From positions 2,386,001 through 2,450,000 of the forward strand of contig NZ_CP013355.1 in assembly GCF_001543325.1 (NCBI RefSeq): a stretch of 64,000 bases of DNA, written 5' to 3'. Numbering within the stretch: the stretch's first letter is position 1; each line of letters begins with the position of its first letter. The notes beneath the pieces are model-generated. The model was not told where the DNA came from. It made no database searches and was given only the letters and a program-made list of their open reading frames with translations. The DNA comes from Lutibacter profundi. GTDB taxonomy: Bacteria; Bacteroidota; Bacteroidia; Flavobacteriales; Flavobacteriaceae. Made by a program: the position numbers and the translations under genes. Positions 8,630-16,599 of this stretch are shown one piece after another.

Positions 8630-9333
8630 AATAAGTTGTCTTCAAAAGCATTCCCAACAACAACAATATCTGCACCACTATTAAAAGCCATTTTTATTTG
8701 TTGAATAGATTTTATTCCTCCACCTACAATTAACGGAATAGAAATTTGATGCTTTACTTTTTTAATTAAAGTTGAATTTACAGGATTTTTTGCTCCACTT
8801 CCAGCTTCTAAATATATTAATTGTTTTCCTTTGTACATTCCTGCAACTGCTGTTGCAATAACCAATTCGGTATTTTTTTGAGAAATAGGTGTTGTATTAC
8901 TAATTTTTAATACAGATGAATGAGTGCCTCCATCAATTAAAATATAACCAGTAGGTATAATTTCTAAAGATGAATTTATTAGATATGGAACTGCTTTTAT
9001 TTGTTGTTCAATTAAGTATTCAGGATTTCTACCTGAAAGCAACGATAAAAATAATAAAGCATCAGCGCTGTTGGATACTTGGGAATAATCACCAGGGAAT
9101 AAAACAATAGGTATTTCAGTATAGTTTTTTAATTTTTTTACAAATAAATCTGTAGTTCCATTTTCCACAAAACTTCCTCCAACAAATATAAAATGCGCAT
9201 TTAACTTTTCTATTCTTTTTAAGATTGAAGGAATTTCCTGCACAGAAGATTTATCAGGATCTAATAGAACGGCTAATATTTTTTCACCTTTCTTTGACGC
9301 CTTTTGTATGTGCGTTAAAATAGCGTTAGTCAT
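8626..9333 (-). CDS. Geranylgeranylglyceryl/heptaprenylglyceryl phosphate synthase
   Basis: This 235-aa TIM-barrel prenyltransferase joins a polyprenyl diphosphate to the sn-3 carbon of glycerol-1-phosphate. Diagnostic stretches are AVLLDPDKS near the N-terminus, FVGGSFVENG, YLEAGSGAKNPV and the phosphate-binding IVGGGIKS. Archaea use this reaction for ether lipids; homologues exist in Firmicutes (PcrB) and Bacteroidota, where the product's fate is poorly known. It sits in an operon between the phosphopantetheinyl transferase (8-nt overlap) and pnuC (4-nt overlap). No glycerol-1-phosphate dehydrogenase gene is seen in the window. Confidence 0.9.
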   Translation of the reverse strand: MTNAILTHIQKASKKGEKILAVLLDPDKSSVQEIPSILKRIEKLNAHFIFVGGSFVENGTTDLFVKKLKNYTEIPIVLFPGDYSQVSNSADALLFLSLLSGRNPEYLIEQQIKAVPYLINSSLEIIPTGYILIDGGTHSSVLKISNTTPISQKNTELVIATAVAGMYKGKQLIYLEAGSGAKNPVNSTLIKKVKHQISIPLIVGGGIKSIQQIKMAFNSGADIVVVGNAFEDNLL

Positions 9334-9964
9334 TTTTACAGGGTTCTAAAGCATAAACAAGGGTAAAATTTTCAAATTGTTCAAAGCGAATATCATATTT
9401 TTTGTTCCAATCTTTCACTTTAATACAGCCTGTAGTTTTTTTATCAGAAATTTGAAATGAATTTATGTCAATATCATTTTTGAAAGTTAAACCTCCGTGA
9501 GGATAAATTTTATAAAGAGATTCTTTAGCTCCCCAAATTACAGTTAATTGTACAATATAATCATCATCTTTATGAATAAACCCTCGTTCAAAATTGACAA
9601 ATTTATGTTGAATAATTTTTATTTTTTCTCTATTTTTTTCAATATCAATTCCAACCTCTCTATCACTAATAATAATGGCTGAAAAAATAAAAGAATGTGT
9701 TATGGAAATATATTTATTGTCAGTTAAATGAGGTTTGCCATTTCCATTATAATATAAATCAAAGTCTGAATATCCTGCTTCTTTTAGTAAATGACGTACA
9801 CTTAAAAATCCGCGTTGGTGCAATTCAGATTTCATAGAAAATAATCTTTCTTTGCTATTATTCGTTAAATCAACATTTTGTAGTAATTCATCAAAAGATT
9901 CTTCAATTTTCCAGATGAATATTGAAGAATAATTATTTGGTTTAATGGTTTTGAATAAAGGCAT
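9326..9964 (-). CDS. 4'-phosphopantetheinyl transferase superfamily protein
   Basis: This enzyme moves the phosphopantetheine arm from CoA to a serine of a carrier protein. The two magnesium/CoA-binding motifs are present: EVGIDIEKNREK in the middle and WGAKESLYKIYP about 40 residues later. A length of 212 aa fits the Sfp/AcpT-like group better than the shorter AcpS. It is the first gene of the five-gene minus-strand operon and diverges from ahcY across an 86-bp spacer. The carrier protein it serves is unknown, as no polyketide, peptide synthetase or acyl carrier gene lies nearby. Confidence 0.85.
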   Translation of the reverse strand: MPLFKTIKPNNYSSIFIWKIEESFDELLQNVDLTNNSKERLFSMKSELHQRGFLSVRHLLKEAGYSDFDLYYNGNGKPHLTDNKYISITHSFIFSAIIISDREVGIDIEKNREKIKIIQHKFVNFERGFIHKDDDYIVQLTVIWGAKESLYKIYPHGGLTFKNDIDINSFQISDKKTTGCIKVKDWNKKYDIRFEQFENFTLVYALEPCKND

Positions 9965-9986
9965 TTAAAATATCAAAGGTATTTTG

Positions 9987-9994
9987 TACTTTTG
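9987..9994 (+). promoter_or_regulatory. Putative -7 box of the ahcY promoter
   Basis: TACTTTTG matches the Bacteroidota -7 consensus TAnnTTTG exactly and lies 56 nt before the ahcY ATG. No clear TTG is found at the ideal upstream distance, so the call rests on one box and its position. Confidence 0.5.
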
Positions 9995-10050
9995 CAAAAT
10001 CTACAAACTAATTTTTAGTTGGTTTTAAATAAAAGACAAATTTAATAAAT

Positions 10051-11367
10051 ATGAGTACAGAAACATCAACTTACGTAAAATATAAAGTAAAAGATATAAA
10101 TCTAGCAGATTGGGGTCGTAAAGAAATTCAATTAGCTGAAGCTGAAATGCCAGGTTTAATGAGTTTAAGAGAAGAATATAAAGGAAAGAAACCTTTAAAA
10201 GGAGCGAGAATAGCAGGTTGTTTACATATGACAATTCAAACGGCTGTTTTAATTGAAACCTTAGTTGATTTAGGTGCTGAGGTTACGTGGAGTTCATGTA
10301 ATATATTTTCTACACAAGATCAGGCCGCTGCGGCAATTGCAGCTACTGGAGTTTCAGTTTATGCTTGGAAAGGAATGAATGAAGAAGAATTTGATTGGTG
10401 TATTGAACAAACATTATTTTTTGGAGAAGATAAAAAACCTTTAAATTTAATTTTAGATGATGGAGGAGATTTAACCAATATGGTACTTGATAAATATCCA
10501 GAATTAGCTAAAGGAATTAATGGATTATCAGAAGAAACCACAACAGGAGTTCATCGTTTATACGATAGAGTAATTGCAGGAACATTGCCAATTCCAGCCA
10601 TTAATGTAAATGATTCTGTTACGAAATCTAAATTTGATAATAAATATGGATGTAGAGAAAGTGCTGTTGATGCAATTAGAAGAGCTACTGATATTATGCT
10701 GGCAGGAAAAAGAGTTATAGTTTGTGGCTATGGAGATGTTGGAAAAGGTACTGCTGCATCGTTTAAAGGAACAGGAGCTATTGTAACCGTTACAGAAATA
10801 GATCCAATTTGTGCTTTACAAGCTGCAATGGATGGTTTTGAGGTAAAAAAATTAGACAGTGTTGTTGGCAATGCTGATATTGTTATTACAACTACCGGAA
10901 ATAAAGATATTGTTCAGGCACAACATTTTGAGAAAATGAAAGATAAAACCATTGTTTGTAATATTGGACATTTTGATAATGAGTTAGATATGGCTTGGTT
11001 GAACGAAAATTATGGAAGTACCAAAGTTGAAATAAAACCGCAAGTTGATAAATATACTATTGGAGATAAAGAAATTATTATTTTGGCAGAAGGACGATTG
11101 GTTAATTTAGGTTGTGCTACAGGACATCCTAGTTTTGTAATGAGTAACTCTTTTACAAACCAAACGTTAGCTCAGTTAGAATTATGGAATAATAGAGAAG
11201 CTTATGAAAATAAGGTTTATATGTTGCCAAAACACTTAGATGAAAAAGTAGCCCGTTTACATTTAGCTAAAATAGGGGTTGAATTGGAAACATTGCGTGA
11301 AGATCAAGCAGCTTATATTGGAGTTAAAGTTGAAGGGCCTTTTAAACCAGATTATTACAGGTATTAA
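10051..11367 (+). CDS. ahcY: Adenosylhomocysteinase
   Basis: This cytosolic enzyme reversibly splits S-adenosylhomocysteine into adenosine and homocysteine and so clears the product inhibitor of methyltransferases. The 438-aa protein has the substrate-binding N-terminal half ([32 protein letters not shown]), the central NAD-binding motif [15 protein letters not shown] and the conserved C-terminal end KPDYYRY. All are typical of a full-length AhcY. No SAH riboswitch was seen in the 86-bp leader. A perfect palindromic terminator follows at 11386, so the gene is monocistronic. Confidence 0.97.
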   Translation: MSTETSTYVKYKVKDINLADWGRKEIQLAEAEMPGLMSLREEYKGKKPLKGARIAGCLHMTIQTAVLIETLVDLGAEVTWSSCNIFSTQDQAAAAIAATGVSVYAWKGMNEEEFDWCIEQTLFFGEDKKPLNLILDDGGDLTNMVLDKYPELAKGINGLSEETTTGVHRLYDRVIAGTLPIPAINVNDSVTKSKFDNKYGCRESAVDAIRRATDIMLAGKRVIVCGYGDVGKGTAASFKGTGAIVTVTEIDPICALQAAMDGFEVKKLDSVVGNADIVITTTGNKDIVQAQHFEKMKDKTIVCNIGHFDNELDMAWLNENYGSTKVEIKPQVDKYTIGDKEIIILAEGRLVNLGCATGHPSFVMSNSFTNQTLAQLELWNNREAYENKVYMLPKHLDEKVARLHLAKIGVELETLREDQAAYIGVKVEGPFKPDYYRY

Positions 11368-11385
11368 TTAAAATAATAATATTTT

Positions 11386-11420
11386 AAAGCTTTATAGCAA
11401 TTGCTATAAAGCTTTTTTTA
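11386..11420 (+). terminator. Rho-independent terminator after ahcY
   Basis: A perfect 30-bp palindrome (AAAGCTTTATAGCAA at 11386-11400 and its complement at 11401-11415) runs into seven T. The same T-run overlaps the start of the next promoter's -7 box. Confidence 0.85.
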
Positions 11421-11426
11421 TATTTG
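11419..11426 (+). promoter_or_regulatory. Putative -7 box for the usp gene
   Basis: TATATTTG fits the TAnnTTTG consensus, lies 30 nt before the usp ATG, and a TTG at 11401-11403 could be a closely spaced -33 element. Confidence 0.5.
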
Positions 11427-11456
11427 TTTTGAAAAATTAATTTAATACTTATTTTT

Positions 11457-12251
11457 ATGAAATCAATACTAGTTCCTTTAGGCGATTCTGAAAAAGCAAT
11501 TTACACATTACAGTATGCTATAGATTTTGCTTCAAAAGTTAATGCTAAAATTTATGTGATTCAAGTTTTTGGAGCTACTAAAGTTGCGGGTGTATTAAAA
11601 AACATGAATGAACTTTTAGAAAGAGATAGTAAAGAAGAATTAGCTCATGTTTTAGCAAATGTTGATAAAAAAGGAATTGAAATTATTTCAAAAACAGTTA
11701 AGGGCCAGATTGTTGACAGTATTAATAGAGTTGCTACACTTTTAAACGTTGATTTAATAATTGCATCAGCAAAAAATAGCGCGGCTGATTCATCTGTTTA
11801 TCTAGGAAGAATAACTGGCGGATTAGTAAAACAAACTGAATTACCGATGTTAATTATACCAAAAGGATATAAATTTAAATCTATTAATAATATTTTATTG
11901 AGTATACGTTCAGGGTTACTTAAAAAGTCAAATGTTTTAGAACCTTTAAAAGATTTTGTAAAAATATTTAAAGCGAAAGTAAATTTATTACATGTAGTTA
12001 CACCTCATAACTCAGTTGAAGATAATTTATTAGATCCAGATTTTACAGAAATAGCAGATACTATTGTTAATAGTGAAAATGCCACAGTTTTTCAAGGAGT
12101 TTTAGAGCATTTAATAGAAGTTAATCCAGATATGATTTGTGTAATAAGACGTAAACGAGGATTTTTTGCAAAACTTTGGGAGCAAAATAGCATTAAAAAA
12201 GTAGATTTTGAAAGTAGAGTTCCTTTATTAATTTTAAAAGGAAATTTATAA
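11457..12251 (+). CDS. Universal stress protein, tandem-domain
   Basis: This 264-aa cytosolic protein has a clear N-terminal Usp domain beginning SILVPLGDSEKAIYTLQYAI, and a second, weaker Usp-like half from about residue 145 (NILLSIRSGLLKKSNVL). Tandem Usp proteins are common in flavobacteria; their roles in stress or nucleotide binding are poorly defined. The typical ATP-binding G-2x-G-9x-G(S/T) motif is not clean in either half. The second half does contain CVIRRKRGFFAKLWEQNSIKK near its end. It is followed 8 nt later by tRNA-Ala. Confidence 0.8.
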   Translation: MKSILVPLGDSEKAIYTLQYAIDFASKVNAKIYVIQVFGATKVAGVLKNMNELLERDSKEELAHVLANVDKKGIEIISKTVKGQIVDSINRVATLLNVDLIIASAKNSAADSSVYLGRITGGLVKQTELPMLIIPKGYKFKSINNILLSIRSGLLKKSNVLEPLKDFVKIFKAKVNLLHVVTPHNSVEDNLLDPDFTEIADTIVNSENATVFQGVLEHLIEVNPDMICVIRRKRGFFAKLWEQNSIKKVDFESRVPLLILKGNL

Positions 12252-12259
12252 AATTAACT

Positions 12260-12333
12260 GGGGATGTAGCTCAGTTGGCTAGAGCGCTTGACTGGCAGTC
12301 AAGAGGTCGTGGGTTCGACTCCCATCTTCTCCA
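12260..12333 (+). tRNA. tRNA-Ala(GGC)
   Basis: The 74-nt cloverleaf is complete without an encoded CCA end. The acceptor stem GGGGATG/CTTCTCC contains the G3:U70 wobble pair that marks alanine tRNAs, and one U:U mismatch at 6:67. The D arm is GCTC/GAGC. The anticodon stem is CTTGA/TCAAG with loop CTGGCAG, giving anticodon GGC. The T arm is GTGGG-TTCGACT-CCCAT and the discriminator is A. Its 3' part is duplicated at 22052-22084, which suggests use as an integration site. Confidence 0.95.
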
Positions 12334-12355
12334 CTTTAATAAATTTAGCATAAAA
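12301..12355 (+). repeat. Left direct repeat: tRNA 3' end plus flank (attL-like)
   Basis: 55 bp covering the last 33 nt of tRNA-Ala and 22 nt downstream. It matches 22052-22106 at 52 of 55 positions. The three differences are transitions inside the tRNA part. A further 44-bp stretch (12487-12530) is repeated identically at 22131-22174. This is the pattern left when an element integrates into a tRNA 3' end. Confidence 0.8.
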
Positions 12356-12486
12356 GAGGCTGTCTAAAAAGTGTCATTCTGAATGTAAATGAAGAATCTC
12401 CTTGAAATTAAACACTTATATATCAAGATGTTGAGATTTTTCACTTTGTTCAAAATGACAAGTATAATTGCTTTTCAGACAGCCTC
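12356..12486. mobile_element. 131-bp palindromic MITE-like element
   Basis: Perfect 10-bp terminal inverted repeats, GAGGCTGTCT at 12356-12365 and AGACAGCCTC at 12477-12486, enclose a nested palindrome (TGTCATTCTG near the left, CAAAATGACA near the right; AGAATCTC against GAGATTTTT). At the matching place in the right repeat (22107-22130) there is a simple terminator instead. The element therefore replaced or inserted into that terminator. It contains no credible gene. Its ends suggest a non-autonomous transposon or a large transcriptional hairpin. Confidence 0.6.
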
Positions 12487-12530
12487 TTATTGCAATTTCC
12501 CATTAATTCTAAATATACTTCTCTTTTTCC
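12487..12530 (+). repeat. Second part of left direct repeat
   Basis: 44 bp identical to 22131-22174. It continues the island-flanking repeat on the other side of the palindromic element. Confidence 0.8.
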
Positions 12531-12564
12531 TACTGCCAAAATTGATATTCGTTTTTGAAATAGT

Positions 12565-15117
12565 TTACGGAGTTTCTTCTTTTGTTTTTAAAAAATCAGG
12601 ATCCAAAAGGTGAATTTGTGAAAGAATGGTATTAGCTTCATTTTCTTTTCCTTTATTAATAAATTGTAGATACCGAAAGTATTTCAGTCCAATTTCAACA
12701 TATTTAATTTCACGTTGTGGTAAATTAGAGAGGTAAGGATCTTTGTTTGCGGGTAGTGTTGTATTTAATGTGGTAAAGAGCTTATATAATTCTTGTTTAA
12801 TAATATAGGTGTCTTTTCCTGCATTAGCTTGCTGTGATAAAATGGGGGCTTTAAATTCTACAGTTCTAAAGTTATCATTGTTAATAGTAGCATTTGAAAA
12901 GCGGTTTTTTAACGCATTTAAGTTTCCGAGGTAAAAAAGACCCATCATATGATTAGTTGAGTTGTCTGTATTTCCAACAGAACTAATAACGTTTGATATA
13001 TTTTTTTTAAGTACTTCTTGATTTAACTTGATACCTTTTTCATGACCTATTAGAGCAATGCTAGCACGAGATTCAGAAAAATCACCACGCCATAAGGTAA
13101 CCTCAGGAAAAACGGCAGCAAATGTTTTGCAAATAATTTCAAAGCTCTCAGGTGTAAGTTGATATAAGGGAAGCCATTGAGCAAAAACACCTTTCTTTTT
13201 AAGATGTGCTTTGGCTTGACGAAAATGCTCAATAGTATAAAGACTTCCTGTTCCTGCATGCCAGGGTGTAAAAAGATCTCCAATAATAACATCGAATTTC
13301 TCAGTAGATCCAAGTAAAAAATTACGAGCATCGTCCTCAATTATTTCAACTCGGTTGTCATTAAAAAGATTATTGGTCCAAGGCGAAAAATAGTGCTTTG
13401 CAGCAGGTATAACATTAGAAACTAATTCAACAACAACAACTCTTTCTACATTGTGACTTAATGAAGCTCCAGCAGTTATTCCAGTACCCATTCCTAAAAA
13501 TAATATATTTTTAGGAGAGGGATGTATTAAAAGTGGGATATAACCTTGCATTTGTTCAACCAAAATAGATTTTGAATCTCCAAGTACATAAAAATTATCT
13601 AATCGCATCTGTATATTTTTATTTGTCTCTACAATAGAAACAATTCCATCACTAGATTGCCACAGTTTCAATATTTTTTCTCCTTTTTCTAGTCTAACAA
13701 TAGGAGGGCTAGTTAATGTAACTATAGCAATAATACTTACAATAGGTAAAAATAACCAGCATTTTAACCTTTTGGTATTAAAAGTAAATGCTATATATAG
13801 AGCTATAACTCCATAGAATAGTGCCACAGTTTTAATGCTCATAGATATGCCAATAGCATCTAGTAAAATAAAACCTGCAATAACAGGACCAATGGTACTT
13901 CCAATTGAATTAAACAAAACTAATTTACCTACAAATTTACCAGGAGCTTGATCTAGTATGGGTGCAGCTTTTAGCAAAAAAGGGAAAATAGCTCCAATAA
14001 TAACGGTTGGAAAAAATACGACGAGAAAACTTAGTTTAAATACTGATAAGAGGTAGTTAAACCAAGAAGCAGTAGGAGCGAGGTATTCCAAACCGTTTGT
14101 TAAGTAATAGAAGATAAGAGGAGTAGTACCAACGGCTATTGCACCTATTGAAAGAAGAATTAATAATACAGATTTTGGTTTTAATGATGTTTTTACGAGC
14201 TTATGGGATAATAATCCTCCAAATCCTAAAGCAAAAAGAAACACTACTAATATTGCTGAGAAAGAATAAATTGAATTTTGTAAAACTTGAGCAAACATTC
14301 TAGTCCAAATAGTCTCTGCTGAAAGTGCTAATAAACCAGAAGAAAAGGTTAATATTAAAAATTGCACATAGTTAATATTATAAGGGCTGGGAATGTTTAC
14401 TAACTTCTTTATAGATGTAGTAGTACCCAATTTTTCAGTAATTGAAGATGTTCTTTTGTTACGTACAGTAAGCCTATCTATAATTATTGCAATTACACCA
14501 ATACTGCCAACTAAAATTATAGCAAAGTAGTATGTAGAATTTACACCAAATTTTGAAAGTAGAAAAAAACCGGCAAAAAAAGCTCCACTTGCTGCTCCTA
14601 AAGTATTTACAGCATATAAAAAAGTTCCTTTGCTGGCAAGTTGGTGTTTCTCTTTACCTATATACTGAGCTAAAATAGGAAAAGTACCTCCCATAAGTAC
14701 CGTTGGAAAAAGTAGTAATACAATACTAAAAATAAATTTAAAAAATGTAAGTAAATTTCGATCTCCATCAATAAATGTGACTATAGAGGCATAGTGAGTT
14801 TCATAAAAGGCTATACCTGGAATTAATAGTAGCGCGGTTAAGGCTATTCCAATTTCAACAAAGCCATAAGCAGAAAGAGGACGCTTAAATTTAGATGAAG
14901 CATTTCCTAAAAACCATCCTCCAATTGCTAAACCGAGAAAGAAGGCAGCTAATGTTGCTGAGGTTGCGTAAGATGAATTTCCAAAAATTAACCCTAAACG
15001 ATACATCCAAACAACTTGTAAAATTAAACCTGCCGCTCCTGATAGAAAAAACAAAAAGGATAAGAAGGAAAAACGTTTTAAGCTTAATGTGTTTGAAATT
15101 TGAATTGGTTTGACCAT
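12565..15117 (-). CDS. Fused MFS-like transporter/spermidine synthase-like protein
   Basis: This 850-aa membrane protein has about a dozen or more hydrophobic segments in residues 15-480, starting FLSGAAGLILQVVWMYRLG, and a cytosolic Rossmann methyltransferase-like domain of the spermidine synthase fold at about 520-720. The nucleotide-binding motif is FLGMGTGITAG, followed by ERVVVVEL and DDARNFL. Fusions of this kind are widespread but their substrates are mostly unproven; polyamine synthesis should not be assumed. It lies inside the tRNA-flanked island, separated from the SusD gene by a terminator, so it is its own transcript. Its N-terminus contains family-typical glycine-rich helices. 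Confidence 0.82.
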   Translation of the reverse strand: MVKPIQISNTLSLKRFSFLSFLFFLSGAAGLILQVVWMYRLGLIFGNSSYATSATLAAFFLGLAIGGWFLGNASSKFKRPLSAYGFVEIGIALTALLLIPGIAFYETHYASIVTFIDGDRNLLTFFKFIFSIVLLLFPTVLMGGTFPILAQYIGKEKHQLASKGTFLYAVNTLGAASGAFFAGFFLLSKFGVNSTYYFAIILVGSIGVIAIIIDRLTVRNKRTSSITEKLGTTTSIKKLVNIPSPYNINYVQFLILTFSSGLLALSAETIWTRMFAQVLQNSIYSFSAILVVFLFALGFGGLLSHKLVKTSLKPKSVLLILLSIGAIAVGTTPLIFYYLTNGLEYLAPTASWFNYLLSVFKLSFLVVFFPTVIIGAIFPFLLKAAPILDQAPGKFVGKLVLFNSIGSTIGPVIAGFILLDAIGISMSIKTVALFYGVIALYIAFTFNTKRLKCWLFLPIVSIIAIVTLTSPPIVRLEKGEKILKLWQSSDGIVSIVETNKNIQMRLDNFYVLGDSKSILVEQMQGYIPLLIHPSPKNILFLGMGTGITAGASLSHNVERVVVVELVSNVIPAAKHYFSPWTNNLFNDNRVEIIEDDARNFLLGSTEKFDVIIGDLFTPWHAGTGSLYTIEHFRQAKAHLKKKGVFAQWLPLYQLTPESFEIICKTFAAVFPEVTLWRGDFSESRASIALIGHEKGIKLNQEVLKKNISNVISSVGNTDNSTNHMMGLFYLGNLNALKNRFSNATINNDNFRTVEFKAPILSQQANAGKDTYIIKQELYKLFTTLNTTLPANKDPYLSNLPQREIKYVEIGLKYFRYLQFINKGKENEANTILSQIHLLDPDFLKTKEETP

Positions 15118-15170
15118 AGTTAAAATTATATTGAATGCAATTTATAAAATTAAATGATGTTTCAAATAGA

Positions 15171-15199
15171 AAAAGAGGCTTACTTTAAGCCTCTTTTTT
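15171..15199. terminator. Terminator after the susC-susD transcript
   Basis: A 12-bp perfect stem (AAAAGAGGCTTA and its complement) with a 3-nt loop and T-runs on both strands. It separates the susD gene from the MFS/spermidine synthase-like gene, both on the minus strand. Confidence 0.8.
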
Positions 15200-15225
15200 G
15201 AATTAAAAGTATTTTTTTAAAACCT

Positions 15226-16560
15226 TTATAGGCATTCAACGTAATTAGGATTGTTAGACTCAGATTGAGGAACAGGAAACCTTAAAGTTGAGCTGTATTC
15301 ACCACCTTTAAAGTATGACCCCCAAGGGAATACACTAGATGGAGGCATTCCATATATATCAACCAATCGGTTCAAGTCACCATGTCTATGGCCTGTACTG
15401 AAAAGCCAATAGGCACGTTCTTTCATGTGCGCTAGCATAAGGGCATCTCCAGTTAAACCGGTTAAATCTAATGGAGGTAGACTTAAGGTTGCTCTAAGTG
15501 CATTATGAATAGTTTGTACACTGGATACGTCATCAGAATTTGCAGCTGCTTCAGCTTCAATTAATCTGGCTTCAATTCCAGAGGCTAATGCCACAGGAGC
15601 ATTTGATGACGTGTATTTTAATTGATTGTAATAGAGGGTGATATCATCTTGACCATATACTGTGCCTCCATTCCATGGTGTTCTTGGATCTCCTGAAGAG
15701 CGATACATTAATCCATTTCCACCTTTACCATCTGCTATTGAAAATTGGCGACGAACGGTACTCATAATGTATATTCCGTTTTCTTGTCTTTTACTATTTT
15801 CAGAATGCTCAATATTATATACAAAATCGTCAGGAACCGATGCTACTTCATTTGCAGCAGCATTAATTTGCCCTAATCCCAGTAATGCACGGGCTTTTCC
15901 TACGCTTGCTAAATTGGTTAACTTAGCGTTACCACTACTATTTGCAAGAGCCTGATCAAACCAAGTAATGGCATCGGTAAACATTTGCTCGGTAGATAAT
16001 GGCATACCATATATTATGTCACCACCATCGGAAGGAACTTTACTAAATGGGACAGCTCCACAAAACGTTTCTGCAAACAAAATATAGGAATACCCTATAA
16101 TACTTTGCATTTCACTTTCAACATCTGAAAGACCACCAAAATTAACAGCTAAATCTACAGTAGCTTCTGCACCAGCTCTTGCCTTGTGTAGGTTACCATA
16201 AATACGAGTTATATCGCCATTTGTGTTTTGAAGAATCCTTGTGTCTCCTTCACGACGCGTTGGGAATGTTCCAGAGTAATCATACTCATCAGACATTAAG
16301 CCACTCATTACTATTAGGCCTGTAGTTGCACCATGTCCAGCGGCAGCACCACTGATAGCAATAGAAAGATCACCTAATGATCCGGCTTTAAGTGTTTGAA
16401 TACCAGTCTCACTGTTTAAGGATTCTGGAGTCACAATATCTGGATCAACAACTTCAACCATAGAATCACACGATATCATTCCAAAGGTTAGAAGTATAGA
16501 TAGGCTGGTTAAAACTAACCAACGGAGACTTCCTTTTTTATTTTTCTCTAAATTTTTCAT
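15226..16560 (-). CDS. SusD/RagB-family surface lipoprotein
   Basis: This is an outer-membrane lipoprotein of 444 aa that should cap the neighbouring SusC channel and bind its substrate. The signal peptide ends in a lipobox-like GMISCD, making C31 the lipidated residue. The body is alpha-helical with TPR-like repeats, and conserved SusD features appear late in the protein (ALLGLGQ, RLIEAEAAANS, KERAYWLFSTGHRHGDLNRL). It is somewhat shorter than many SusD proteins (about 500 aa). It starts 39 nt after the SusC stop. No glycosidase or peptidase gene is next to it, so the nutrient is unknown. Confidence 0.9.
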   Translation of the reverse strand: MKNLEKNKKGSLRWLVLTSLSILLTFGMISCDSMVEVVDPDIVTPESLNSETGIQTLKAGSLGDLSIAISGAAAGHGATTGLIVMSGLMSDEYDYSGTFPTRREGDTRILQNTNGDITRIYGNLHKARAGAEATVDLAVNFGGLSDVESEMQSIIGYSYILFAETFCGAVPFSKVPSDGGDIIYGMPLSTEQMFTDAITWFDQALANSSGNAKLTNLASVGKARALLGLGQINAAANEVASVPDDFVYNIEHSENSKRQENGIYIMSTVRRQFSIADGKGGNGLMYRSSGDPRTPWNGGTVYGQDDITLYYNQLKYTSSNAPVALASGIEARLIEAEAAANSDDVSSVQTIHNALRATLSLPPLDLTGLTGDALMLAHMKERAYWLFSTGHRHGDLNRLVDIYGMPPSSVFPWGSYFKGGEYSSTLRFPVPQSESNNPNYVECL

Positions 16561-16599
16561 AATTCAAGTATATCGTTATTATTGTTAGAATAATTATTT

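Noticed and set aside
12389-12613. 74-aa plus-strand frame
   Set aside because: It lies in the palindromic element and the repeat and runs into the end of the MFS fusion gene; composition is not protein-like.
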